Positions 17,548-26,075 of a stretch of 64,000 bases of DNA are shown here, piece after piece (position 1 is the first letter of the stretch; the number at the start of each line of letters is the position of its first letter). The position numbers and the translations under genes are program-made. The notes beneath the pieces are model-generated. The model saw only the letters and a list, made by a program, of their open reading frames with translations. It searched no databases and had not been told where the DNA came from. The DNA comes from CAVXZE01 sp964615365 (GTDB lineage Bacteria > Myxococcota_A > UBA9160 > UBA6930): assembly GCA_964615365.1 (NCBI GenBank), contig CAZTOU010000007.1, positions 1 through 64,000 of the forward strand. The letters run 5' to 3'.

Positions 17548-17723
17548 GATCCCACTCTCCTTGCGTCTGGCCCGCCGCTATCGCGAATCGACACTAACAA
17601 AAATCCCCATTCCGAGGGGCGATGCTCGGCTTCTCCAACAGTGTGCCGGCAACTCGGCCAGCATCATCGCGGACAGCAGAGGGGTTCTCGAGTATCATTC
17701 GCCGCCCGGAGGTAGAACGAGAG
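17548..17723. promoter_or_regulatory. Divergent control region of the catabolic cluster
   Basis: These 176 bp separate the minus-strand dehydrogenase operon from the plus-strand operon starting at 17724. The stretch ACACTAACAAAAATCCCC around 17590-17608 is A-rich compared with its surroundings and could hold a promoter. The sequence GGAGG near 17709 is the ribosome-binding site of the small-protein gene. No TetR-type (KstR2-like) regulator gene or palindrome is evident here. Confidence 0.45.
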
Positions 17724-18035
17724 ATGGCTCAGCTGAAGGCCGGTACTCGAATGCGCAGCGCGGTCTGCTCCACCGAGGTCATGGTGGTGGCGGCGCCAGC
17801 GGATGACGTGGAGGTGACCTGTGGAGGTGCTGCGATGATCGCGATCGCAGACCAGCCCCCCGCGGGGGGCTCCATCTCTCCAGACGCCGCAAAGGGAACC
17901 GCACTCGGGAAGCGCTATCTCAACGAGGCGGGCGACCTCGAGCTGCTGTGCACGAAGCCGGGCGAGGGATCGCTCGGAGTCGGCGGCACGCTGCTCACGC
18001 TGAAGGAAGCCAAGCCCCTGCCCTCATCGGATTGA
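17724..18035 (+). CDS. Small protein of unknown function at the head of the ligase operon
   Basis: 103 residues, started at 17724 by a good GGAGG site. It reads KAGTRMRSAVCSTEVMVVAAP and later VEVTCGGAAM, with two cysteines and a glycine-rich C-terminal third (GEGSLGVGG). From memory, similar small proteins with RSAVC..TEV and CGG motifs occur beside acyl-CoA ligases in actinobacteria, but I cannot name a family. The gene ends 7 bp before the ligase start. The two cysteines could bind metal. No function is assigned. Confidence 0.72.
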   Translation: MAQLKAGTRMRSAVCSTEVMVVAAPADDVEVTCGGAAMIAIADQPPAGGSISPDAAKGTALGKRYLNEAGDLELLCTKPGEGSLGVGGTLLTLKEAKPLPSSD

Positions 18036-18042
18036 CTGAGCC

Positions 18043-19548
18043 ATGAATCTGATGATGTTGCTCGAGATGGCCACCTCGGGCTTCGGCGACCGGGTGGCCG
18101 TCAAGAGCGGCTCGGCGAGCCTCAGCTACACGCAGCTCTTCGAGGCGGCGGGGGCGGCCGCCCAGGAGCTCGCCAGCTCCGGATGCGAGCGGATGGCGCT
18201 GCTCGACGTGAGCAGTCTAACGGTCCCGGTCAGCCTCTTCGCCAGCGCCTGGGCGGGCGTGCCCTTCGTGCCGCTCAACTACCGCCTCACTCGGACCGAG
18301 CTTACCAGGCTGGTCGGGGAGATCGCACCCTCCTATCTGGTCACGGACGGCGAGCGGGCGGAGGAGCTGTCGAAGCTCCCCGACACGACCGTCGTCGCCC
18401 GTGAGCGCTTCTTCGAGGGGGCCACGAGCGGATCGGCGGGAGAGCCCGACTGGCCCATGGACCCGGACCAGATCGCGATCCTGCTCTTCACCAGCGGGAC
18501 CACCGGCCCGCCCAAGGCCGCCCTGCTCCGCCACAAGCATCTGGTCTCGTACATCCTCGGCTCGGTCGAGTTCGCCTCGGCCGCCGAGGAAGAGGCGGCG
18601 CTGGTGAGCGTCCCCCCTTACCACGTCGCCGGCATGGCGGCGATCGCCAGCTCCGTCTACGCCGGGAGGCGGATCGTACAGCTCCCCAGCTTCAGCGCCG
18701 AGGCGTGGCTCGAGCTGGCGCGCTCGGAACGCGTCAGCAACGCCTTCGTGGTGCCCACCATGCTGGCGCGCATCGTCGAGGCCCTGGGGGGCGCCGAGAG
18801 CGCGGACCTTCCCCATCTCCGGGCCCTCTCCTACGGCGGAGGAAAGATGCCCCTGCCGGTGATCGAGCGGGCGATGAAGCTCTTCCCCACTACCGACTTC
18901 ACCAACGCCTACGGACTCACGGAGACCAGCTCGACCATCGCCCTCCTCGGCCCCGACGATCATCGCGCGGCAGCAGAGAGCGACGACCCGGAGATCCGGC
19001 GACGTCTGGCCTCGGTGGGCCGTCCGCTGCCGAGCGTCGAGGTCCGGATCCAAGGGGAGGCGGGAACCCCCCTCGGGCCCGGCGAACGAGGTGAGATCTA
19101 CGTGCGCGGCGAGCAGGTCTCCGGCGAGTACCTGGGACGCGACAGCACCGTCGACGGTGAGGGCTGGTTCCCCACCCGCGACAGCGGCTCGATGGACCGC
19201 GAGGGCTATCTCTTCATCGAAGGCCGCGCCGACGACGTCATCGTGCGCGGGGGCGAGAATCTCTCCCCCGGAGAGATCGAAGACGTCCTGCTCCAACACG
19301 AGGCGGTGATGGACGCCGCGGTCGTCGGCATCCCCGACGAGCAGTGGGGAGAGGCCGTCGCCGCCGCCGTGGTGGTCCGGCCGGGGCGCTCGGTGAGCGG
19401 GGAGGAGCTCCGCGTCTGGATCAAGGATCGGCTGCGATCCTCGCGCACCCCCGAGCGGATCGACTTCCGCGACGAGCTTCCCTACAACGAGCTCGGAAAG
19501 CTGCTGCGGCGGAAGCTGCGCGCAGAGATGTTGGGAGACGCGACGTAG
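18043..19548 (+). CDS. AMP-forming acyl-CoA ligase
   Basis: 501 residues of the ANL superfamily: ATP-dependent activation of a carboxylic acid to its CoA thioester. Visible in order: P-loop-like LLFTSGTTGPPKAALL, the NAYGLTETSSTIAL motif, GWFPTRDSGSMDREGYLFIEGRADDVI, the hinge RGGENLSPGEIE, and the C-terminal lysine region NELGKLLRRKLR. The protein is complete. It lies between the small-protein gene and the crotonase gene and probably supplies the substrate of the cluster. Confidence 0.93.
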   Translation: MNLMMLLEMATSGFGDRVAVKSGSASLSYTQLFEAAGAAAQELASSGCERMALLDVSSLTVPVSLFASAWAGVPFVPLNYRLTRTELTRLVGEIAPSYLVTDGERAEELSKLPDTTVVARERFFEGATSGSAGEPDWPMDPDQIAILLFTSGTTGPPKAALLRHKHLVSYILGSVEFASAAEEEAALVSVPPYHVAGMAAIASSVYAGRRIVQLPSFSAEAWLELARSERVSNAFVVPTMLARIVEALGGAESADLPHLRALSYGGGKMPLPVIERAMKLFPTTDFTNAYGLTETSSTIALLGPDDHRAAAESDDPEIRRRLASVGRPLPSVEVRIQGEAGTPLGPGERGEIYVRGEQVSGEYLGRDSTVDGEGWFPTRDSGSMDREGYLFIEGRADDVIVRGGENLSPGEIEDVLLQHEAVMDAAVVGIPDEQWGEAVAAAVVVRPGRSVSGEELRVWIKDRLRSSRTPERIDFRDELPYNELGKLLRRKLRAEMLGDAT

Positions 19549-19577
19549 AACAGCGACCCCAGACTGCGACCCTCTCG

Positions 19578-20576
19578 CTGGCGGAGGCCATCGAACGACT
19601 CCGGTCGCCCTTCGCCCTCGAGCAGTTCTCGGCGCTGACCGGGGAGCCGATCCTGGTCGTGGCGCTCGACCCCGAGACCGAGGCGATCGACGGCGAGACC
19701 CTCACCGCGACCGCGTCCTGCCTCGCCCGCCTTCCCTGCCCCACCGTGGCCATCGCGCCCGATCCATTCCCCTCGTCGGCCGTCTCGCTCCGCGATCAGT
19801 TCGACGTCGTGGTGGGCTCGGAGAAGGAGCTCGCTCCGCTCCTCGAAGCCACACGACGCACCCCGCTCGCGGCGATGGCGCTGGTCCAGCTTCTCCGGCA
19901 GAGCGCCCAACTCGACGTGCACCAGGGTCTGCTCGCCGAATCCCTGGTGTACTCCACGCTCCAGAGCGGGCCGGAGTTCGGGGAGTGGCTATCGAGGCGA
20001 CCCGCGGTCCCGGCGCACCGCCCGAACCCGGAGCCCGCCGTCCTCTCGCGCCGCACCGAAGCGCGGCTCGAGCTCACCTTGAACCGTCCGGAGAAGAGGA
20101 ATGCCTTCTCTGCGGAGATGCGCGACGCGCTGGTGAAGGGACTTCGGCCGGCCGTCTGCGATCCGTCGATCGAGGAGGTGCTCCTCCTCGGGGCCGGACC
20201 CGCCTTCTGCAGCGGTGGGGATCTCGACGAGTTCGGCACCCTCCCCGATCCGGCCACCGCGCACGGCATCCGATCCACGCGGAATCCCGGACGCCTGCTC
20301 GCCGACTGCGCCCACCGGGTTCGGGCCGAGCTGCACGGCGCCTGCGTCGGCGCGGGCATCGAGCTACCGGCGTTCGCCCACCTGGTGCGGGCCACGAGAG
20401 ACGCCTTCTTCCAGCTTCCCGAAGTCGCGATGGGACTGGTTCCGGGAGCGGGAGGCACGGTGAGCCTCCCGCGCCGCATCGGACGCCAGCGCACCGCGTA
20501 TCTCGCGCTCTCGGGCCTCCCGCTCGACGCCGCCACCGCGCACCGATGGGGCCTGATCGACGAGATCACCGACTGA
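19578..20576 (+). CDS. Enoyl-CoA hydratase/isomerase family protein with extra N-terminal crotonase-like domain (start uncertain)
   Basis: The C-terminal half is a clear crotonase: LELTLNRPEKRNAFSAEMRDAL, oxyanion-hole segments PAFCSGGDLDEFG and GACVGAGIELPAFA, then PEVAMGLVPGAGGT and the IGRQRTAYLALSG helix. An additional about 140-residue N-terminal part (ILVVALDPETEAIDGE onwards) looks like a diverged crotonase-like repeat. The only ATG/GTG/TTG in frame before the N-terminal domain is GTG 19344, which would overlap the ligase gene by about 200 bp and add Arg-rich, shadow-like residues. I place the start provisionally at CTG 19578. Likely role: hydration or ring opening of an enoyl-CoA. Confidence 0.8.
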   Translation: MAEAIERLRSPFALEQFSALTGEPILVVALDPETEAIDGETLTATASCLARLPCPTVAIAPDPFPSSAVSLRDQFDVVVGSEKELAPLLEATRRTPLAAMALVQLLRQSAQLDVHQGLLAESLVYSTLQSGPEFGEWLSRRPAVPAHRPNPEPAVLSRRTEARLELTLNRPEKRNAFSAEMRDALVKGLRPAVCDPSIEEVLLLGAGPAFCSGGDLDEFGTLPDPATAHGIRSTRNPGRLLADCAHRVRAELHGACVGAGIELPAFAHLVRATRDAFFQLPEVAMGLVPGAGGTVSLPRRIGRQRTAYLALSGLPLDAATAHRWGLIDEITD

Positions 20577-20598
20577 TTCGAGAGACACGAGGAGGCCC

Positions 20599-22017
20599 TT
20601 GTCCGAGTCCGTCCGCCATTCCCCCATCCTCGCCAGCGAACCCCTGGCCGGCAGGGAGTATCGCGTCACTGGCTCGGGGGTCGGAGGTGACTACACCACA
20701 TCGCTCCTCGAGGGGCTCAGTGGAGGTGTGGTCCGCCCGGCGACCGAAGACGAGTCCGATCCGGCCATCGAGTGGGCCGCCTCGGGAGCAATGGCGCTCA
20801 CCGGATACGCCGACGGCCCGCCCCTGCTGGCGCCAGCGCCTCTGGCCACCGCTGCGCGCGCCGCGGTGGACGCGTTCCGCCTGGTCGCGGTCGAGCCCTG
20901 CGCGGCGGAGCTCGACGGGCCCGCGCTGCTCGGCGAACGCGCGGCGATCCTCGACCTCCATCGACGCGGGACCGTCTCGCCCGGCGGAAGCTGCCGCATC
21001 CTGCGAGCGATGGACGGCTGGATCGCCGTGACGCTGGCCCGCCCCGACGACATTCGCTCGATCCCGGCCTGGCTCGGCGAAGGCAACGTCGAGGAGCCCT
21101 GGAGCCATGTCGCCCATCGCGTCGCGGCGCGTCCGGCCGCCGAGCTCGTGGAGCGCGCCCGGCTCCTCGGACTCGCGGCGGCGGTCGCGGTGGATCCGGC
21201 TGCCGACGCGCCCCCCTGGTACCGAGTCGCCGCTCGCGGCAGGTCGCTTCCCCGAGATCCCGCCGAGGTTCCCCTGGTCGTCGACCTCTCCTCGCTCTGG
21301 GCCGGTCCACTCTGCACCCATCTCCTCGAGCAGGCGGGAGCACGGGTGGTGAAGCTGGAGAGCACCCGCCGACCGGACGGCGCCCGCTCCGGACCGCCCG
21401 CCTTCTTCGCGCTGCTCAACTCCGGGAAGGCCAGCGTGGCTCTCGACTTCGGCGATGCCTCCGGGCGCCGCCAGCTCCGCCGACTCCTCGAGCGCGCGGA
21501 CATCGTCGTGGAGAGCGCCAGACCCCGCGCCCTCGCTCAGCTCGGAGTGGATGTCGAGTCTCTGGTCGAGAGGGTCCCGGGGCTCACCTGGCTGAGTCTC
21601 ACCGGACACGGACGCCGAGAGCCCGGTGCGGGCTGGATCGCGTTCGGGGATGACGCCGGCGTCGCTGCGGGTCTGGCGACCGCCACCGCCGTCGAAGGCA
21701 GCCCGCCCCTGTTCTGTGGAGACGCCATTGCGGATCCGCTCGCCGGCCTCCACGCCGCGCTGGCCGCACTCGCCCATTGGAGCGCCGGAGGCGGCTACCT
21801 GCTCGACATCGCGCTCACCGATGTCGTCGCTCACGTCCTCGCCTTCGGTACGGCCGCTTCGCCGGCGAGGGTGGAGCGGTCCGGCTCCGGCTTCGAGGTC
21901 GTGGTCGGCCCGCAGCGGGCCCCCGTCTCTCCACCGAGGGCGCGGCCGGTCCGGCGTCCGGCACGGCCGCTCGGTGCCGACACCGCGAGGGTGCTCGGGG
22001 AGCTCATCCCGTGCTGA
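20599..22017 (+). CDS. CaiB-related CoA transferase with unusual domain order
   Basis: 472 residues from a TTG start behind a GAGGAGG site. The canonical CaiB N-terminal motif appears only in the middle (VVDLSSLWAGPLCTHLLEQ, about residue 229, then NSGKASVALDF and GYLLDIALTDVVAHV). Before it stand segments that look like the family's small domain and C-terminal part (GSCRILRAMDGWIAVTL, about residues 132-148). It is either a truncated tandem of two CaiB units or a permuted arrangement. The Asp of IALTD matches the usual catalytic-Asp position. It is fourth in an operon with ligase and crotonase and overlaps the amidohydrolase gene by 7 bp. Confidence 0.8.
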   Translation: MSESVRHSPILASEPLAGREYRVTGSGVGGDYTTSLLEGLSGGVVRPATEDESDPAIEWAASGAMALTGYADGPPLLAPAPLATAARAAVDAFRLVAVEPCAAELDGPALLGERAAILDLHRRGTVSPGGSCRILRAMDGWIAVTLARPDDIRSIPAWLGEGNVEEPWSHVAHRVAARPAAELVERARLLGLAAAVAVDPAADAPPWYRVAARGRSLPRDPAEVPLVVDLSSLWAGPLCTHLLEQAGARVVKLESTRRPDGARSGPPAFFALLNSGKASVALDFGDASGRRQLRRLLERADIVVESARPRALAQLGVDVESLVERVPGLTWLSLTGHGRREPGAGWIAFGDDAGVAAGLATATAVEGSPPLFCGDAIADPLAGLHAALAALAHWSAGGGYLLDIALTDVVAHVLAFGTAASPARVERSGSGFEVVVGPQRAPVSPPRARPVRRPARPLGADTARVLGELIPC

Positions 22018-23420
22018 TCCGCGGTGCAGAGATCGGCGGCATCGCGTCCCTCGACCTCCGGATCGCGTCGGGCCGGATCGACGAGATCGGTCGCGCACTC
22101 GCCCGCCGCACCGGCGAGCCGGTCCTCGACGCCGCGGGAGGTGCGCTGCTTCCCGGCCTCCACGACCACCACATCCACCTGCTGGCTCTGGCCGCCGCCG
22201 ACGCATCGGTGCCTTGCGGTCCTCCGCGAGTTCGCTGCCTCGCCGCGCTGCGAGATGCCCTCCGGACCGGCGGAGGCAGCGGAGACGAGGATGGGTGGAT
22301 CCGCGGCGTCGGCTACCACGAGTCCATCGTCGGTGACCTCGACCGGAAGATCCTCGACGATCTGGCTCCCGACCGCCCCCTCCGCATCCAGCACCGCAGC
22401 GGAGCGATGTGGGTGATGAACTCCCTGGCGGTGGATCGCCTCGGGCTCGACGCGGGCGTGGACCGCCCCGGGGTCCAGCGGGATGCCACGGGACGCGCCA
22501 CGGGGCGGCTCTTTCGCCTCGACGCATGGCTGCGAGAGCGACTCGAAGACCGCGCTCCCCCGGGTCTCGCGGAGGTGAGCCGGCGGCTGGCCAGCTTCGG
22601 TGTGACCGGACTGACGGACGCGACGGCGGAGAACGCGAGCCCGGAGCTGTGCGCCTTCGTCGCCGCCGCCGAGCGGGGCGAGCTGCTGCAACGACTGCGG
22701 GTGATGGGCGGGCCCGATCTTCCCTCGCCGACCCACACCCGGGTGGAACGAGGTGCCGTGAAGGTGCGGCTCGACGAGACCGAGCTTCCCGCCTTGGAGG
22801 AGCTCCACCGGATCATCGAGGCAGCCCACGTGGAGGCCCGTTCGGTGGCGTTCCACTGCGTGACGCGCGCCGAGCTGGTTCTCGCCGCCACCGCACTCGC
22901 CGCCGCCGGTTGCCGGCCGGGAGACCGGATCGAGCACGCCGCGGTGACGCCGCCCGATGCGCTCGAGCTGCTCGCGGCTCTCCCGCTCACCGTCGTCACC
23001 CAGCCCGGCTTCATCCACGAGCGCGGCGATGCCTACCTCGTCGACGTCGAGATCCGGGACCGGCCCTGGCTCTACCGATGCGGGGGATTCCTGCGTGCGT
23101 CGGTGCCGCTCGGCGGGAGCACCGACGCGCCCTTTGGCGACCCCGACCCGTGGGCGGCGATGCGGGCCGCGGTCGACCGCCGCACCGAAGGCGGGGCCAC
23201 CATCGGGGAGGACGAGAAGCTCTCGCCGGAGCAGGCCCTGGCCCTCTTCACGTCCCCTCCCGGGCGACCGGGCGCCGCGCCGCGCCCAATCTCGGTCGGA
23301 GCCCCCGCGGATCTCTGTCTGCTGGATCGCCCCTGGTCGGCGGCGAGATCGGAGCTCCCAAGCAAAGCGGTCGTCGCCACCATCCGCGCCGGAGAGTCGA
23401 TCTGGCTCGGCCCGAGCTAG
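22011..23420 (+). CDS. YtcJ-like metal-dependent amidohydrolase
   Basis: About 469 residues from GTG 22011, which overlaps the CaiB-related gene (GTGCTGA). The metal motif GLHDHHIHLL is near residue 46, replacing the usual HxH by HHIH in the D-x-H-x-H pattern. Later come VKVRLDE, the His-containing SVAFHCVTRAE, DRIEHAA and GGSTDAPFG, which match the YtcJ/amidohydrolase-3 scaffold. It would hydrolyse a C-N or C-O bond; substrate unknown. It closes the plus-strand operon and overlaps the convergent ligase by 4 bp. Confidence 0.85.
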   Translation: MLIRGAEIGGIASLDLRIASGRIDEIGRALARRTGEPVLDAAGGALLPGLHDHHIHLLALAAADASVPCGPPRVRCLAALRDALRTGGGSGDEDGWIRGVGYHESIVGDLDRKILDDLAPDRPLRIQHRSGAMWVMNSLAVDRLGLDAGVDRPGVQRDATGRATGRLFRLDAWLRERLEDRAPPGLAEVSRRLASFGVTGLTDATAENASPELCAFVAAAERGELLQRLRVMGGPDLPSPTHTRVERGAVKVRLDETELPALEELHRIIEAAHVEARSVAFHCVTRAELVLAATALAAAGCRPGDRIEHAAVTPPDALELLAALPLTVVTQPGFIHERGDAYLVDVEIRDRPWLYRCGGFLRASVPLGGSTDAPFGDPDPWAAMRAAVDRRTEGGATIGEDEKLSPEQALALFTSPPGRPGAAPRPISVGAPADLCLLDRPWSAARSELPSKAVVATIRAGESIWLGPS

Positions 23421-25033
23421 ACCTCTCCGCTTCGCACCCGCTCGCGCAGAACGAACTTGGTCACCTTCCCCATGGCATTCATCGGCAGGGAATCGACGAT
23501 CTCGACACGTCGCGGGACCTTGTAGTTCGCCATGTTCGCACGACACCACGCGATCACGGAGTCCGGCGTGATCGAGGAGCCCGGCGCCGGAACGACGAAG
23601 GCCATGCCTAACTCACCCATGCGCTCGTCGTGAACGCCGATCACCGCCACCTGAAGAACGTCCTCCCAGGTGTGCATCAGGTTCTCGATCTCGGCGGGAT
23701 AGCAGTTGAAGCCGCCCGTGATGTACATGTCCTTGATGCGGTCGGTGATCCGCAGGTAGCCGCGATCGTCCATGATCCCGACGTCACCGGTGTGCAGCCA
23801 GCCCTCCGCGTCGATCGTCTTGGCGGTCTCGGAAGCGTCCTCGAAGTAGCCCGGCATGACGTTGTAGCCGCGCACCACGACCTCGCCCGGCTCCCCGCGA
23901 GGGGTCTCCTTCCCCTCCTTGTCGACGCACCGGACCTCGACATCCGGTATCGCCCTGCCGGAGGTCCTGGCGATCGTCTCGGGGGAGTCGTCCTCGCGGC
24001 ACAAGGTCACCGGACCGGTGCACTCGGTGAGCCCGTAGCCGGTGATGATGGTCTCGAGGCCGAGATCACGGCGCATCCGGTGGATCAGCTCCACGGGGAT
24101 CACGGCGGCGCCGGTGATGGCGAGGCGAAGGCAGGAGAGGTCGAACTTCTCCAGATCGGGGTGGGCCAGAATCGACTGATAGAGCGTGGGCGGACCCGGG
24201 AGGACAGTGACGTGTTCCCTGCCGACCCGCTCCAGCACCGCCGGGACGTCGAACACCGGCTGCGGAAGGATCGTCGCACCGCGCATGATCGCCGCCAACC
24301 ACCCCGCCTTGTAGCCGAAGTTGTGGAAGAACGGATTCACGATCAGATAGCGATCACCCTCCCGAAGACCGACGATCTCGCTCCACGTCTCGAAGCAGCG
24401 GAGAGTCGGGCCATGGGCGCCCATCACTCCCTTCGGCTTTCCCGTCGTTCCGGAGGTGAAGAGGAGGTCCGAGAGGTCGTCGGCCGATACGGCCTCGGCG
24501 CGCCGCTCTGCTTCCTCCGCGCTGACCGCCTCGCCCTCGGCGAGGAATTCGGACCAGGGAGTGGTGTCCGCTGCGACCTTCTCGCCCCGGCGCAGGAGAA
24601 CGATTCTCTCGAGGTGCGGCAGCCCGGCGATCGGGCCCGCCGAACCCGCGCCTCCCAGGGCATCGCGCAGCAGATCGACGTAATCGGTGTCCAGGAATCC
24701 GGTCACCGTGCACAGGATGCGTGCTCCGCTCTTCTCGAGGATGTAGCCCGCCTCGTTTCCCTTCAGCCGGGTATTGAGCGTCACCAGCACCCCGCCTGCC
24801 GCCTGTAGACCGATTGCGGCCACCACCCATTCGTGAATGTTCGGCGCCCAGATCCCGACGCGATCGCCCGGTTCGACGCCGGCGGCGCAGAAGGCCCGTG
24901 CCGCCTGCGTTGCCGCGGCGGAGAGCTCTGCAAAGCTCAGGGCGAGATCGCCCTCCTCGATGGCAATTCGATCTCCGAAGCGTTCGGCGGCGCCTCGAAC
25001 CAGTCGCGGAATCGTGTCTTCGTAGGAATCCAT
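23417..25033 (-). CDS. AMP-forming acyl-CoA ligase, FadD3-like
   Basis: 538 residues, complete ANL ligase. Motifs: VGIWAPNIHEWVVAAIGLQ, LLFTSGTTGKPKGVMGAHG, ITGYGLTECTGPVTLC, GWLHTGDVGIMDDRGYLRITDRIKDM, GGFNCYPAEIE and the C-terminal Lys in NAMGKVTKFVLRE. The general look (APNIHEWVVAA, PFFHNFGYKAGW) recalls FadD3, which activates the C/D-ring acid in steroid breakdown, but other short-chain ligases share these motifs. The gene is monocistronic here, divergent from the EthD-type gene and convergent with the amidohydrolase. Confidence 0.9.
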   Translation of the reverse strand: MDSYEDTIPRLVRGAAERFGDRIAIEEGDLALSFAELSAAATQAARAFCAAGVEPGDRVGIWAPNIHEWVVAAIGLQAAGGVLVTLNTRLKGNEAGYILEKSGARILCTVTGFLDTDYVDLLRDALGGAGSAGPIAGLPHLERIVLLRRGEKVAADTTPWSEFLAEGEAVSAEEAERRAEAVSADDLSDLLFTSGTTGKPKGVMGAHGPTLRCFETWSEIVGLREGDRYLIVNPFFHNFGYKAGWLAAIMRGATILPQPVFDVPAVLERVGREHVTVLPGPPTLYQSILAHPDLEKFDLSCLRLAITGAAVIPVELIHRMRRDLGLETIITGYGLTECTGPVTLCREDDSPETIARTSGRAIPDVEVRCVDKEGKETPRGEPGEVVVRGYNVMPGYFEDASETAKTIDAEGWLHTGDVGIMDDRGYLRITDRIKDMYITGGFNCYPAEIENLMHTWEDVLQVAVIGVHDERMGELGMAFVVPAPGSSITPDSVIAWCRANMANYKVPRRVEIVDSLPMNAMGKVTKFVLRERVRSGEV

Positions 25034-25133
25034 GGGGAGCGTATTCTATCCTACCCACCCAGCCGCTTCTTCTGGCGGCTGGCGCGGCTGCGAAGGGGGC
25101 GGTCGCCGAACCGTCGGCGATCCGGGAGGCTCG

Positions 25134-25835
25134 GTGGAAAAGCTCATCTACGTGGTCTGGAAGCGAGCGGCGCAGTCCATCGAGAGCTTCAGGGAGGAGA
25201 TGCTCGGAGGGGTCGCCGCCGGCCTGGAGGACCTCGGAGTGCGGGGACTCTCGGTGAATCTGGCCGACGAGATGGCGAAATACGCCCAGGGGATGAGAAT
25301 CACCCGGATCACGGAGCCCCCATCCGGGACCGTCTCCATCTGGCTCGACACCGCCCTCGACCGGGATCCAATCCACCGGTTGATCGAGGCGGCCTGCCAG
25401 CGCCTGGCCGGCTACCTGGTTCTCGAATCCGTACCCCTCAGCAACACCGCGCACGTCGTGCCTCCCGGCCAGCGCACTCCGGGCATCACCATGGTGGCAT
25501 TCCTGGAAAAGCCCGACGCCATGCTCCACGACGACTGGCTCGAGCAGTGGCAGGGACGACACACGCGGGTCGCGATCGAGACGCAGAGCACGTTCTTCTA
25601 CATCCAGAACCTGATCGTGCGAGCGGTGACCCGAGACGCGCCACCCTGGTCCGCCATCGTCGAGGAAGGCTTCCCGGCAGAGGCCCCGATCGATCCCGCC
25701 GTGTTCTTCGCCGCGGAAGGTTCACGGGAGAAGCTCGAGGAGAACCGACGCCGTCTGCTGGAGAGCTGCGGGAAGTTCATCGATTTCGCCCGCCTCGAAT
25801 CCCATCCGATGAGCAGCTACGCGCTCAAGCGGTAA
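25134..25835 (+). CDS. EthD domain-containing protein
   Basis: 233 residues from GTG 25134, preceded by GGGAGG. EKLIYVVWKR at the start and the MLHDDWLEQWQGRHTRVAIET segment resemble the ferredoxin-like fold of EthD/Dabb proteins, here with two half-domains. Such proteins often sit beside CoA-ligase and monooxygenase genes in catabolic clusters without a proven reaction. It is divergent from the FadD3-like ligase gene and convergent with the ferredoxin gene. Confidence 0.75.
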   Translation: MEKLIYVVWKRAAQSIESFREEMLGGVAAGLEDLGVRGLSVNLADEMAKYAQGMRITRITEPPSGTVSIWLDTALDRDPIHRLIEAACQRLAGYLVLESVPLSNTAHVVPPGQRTPGITMVAFLEKPDAMLHDDWLEQWQGRHTRVAIETQSTFFYIQNLIVRAVTRDAPPWSAIVEEGFPAEAPIDPAVFFAAEGSREKLEENRRRLLESCGKFIDFARLESHPMSSYALKR

Positions 25836-25883
25836 TCGGGTCCCGACGGGAAGCAGCCTGACCGGCGCGGCCCCTGGATCGGC

Positions 25884-26075
25884 TCACTCTTGAAGCGAGA
25901 GCGCCTGGCGCGGACACCGACTCGACGCTCTCTCCACACCAGAGCGAAGCGACTCGGGAATCTCGTCGAGGAGGATCGTCAGCGTGTCGTCCTCTTCGAG
26001 GCGAAAAACCTCCGGGCAGCATCGCACGCAAACCGCGTTCGCCTCGCAGAGGTCAAGATTGACGGAGACCTTCAT
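25884..26075 (-). CDS. Small 3Fe-4S-type ferredoxin
   Basis: 63 residues. Cys10, Cys16 and Cys54 (the last in SRCPRQAL) occupy the ligand positions of the 3Fe-4S ferredoxins that serve cytochromes P450. The position of a fourth ligand is Asn13, so a [3Fe-4S] rather than [4Fe-4S] cluster is expected. Two extra adjacent cysteines (Cys19-Cys20) are unusual. The start overlaps the end of the SufR-like regulator gene by 23 bp, so both come from one transcript. No P450 gene is within the window, so the electron acceptor is unknown. Confidence 0.87.
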   Translation of the reverse strand: MKVSVNLDLCEANAVCVRCCPEVFRLEEDDTLTILLDEIPESLRSGVERASSRCPRQALSLQE

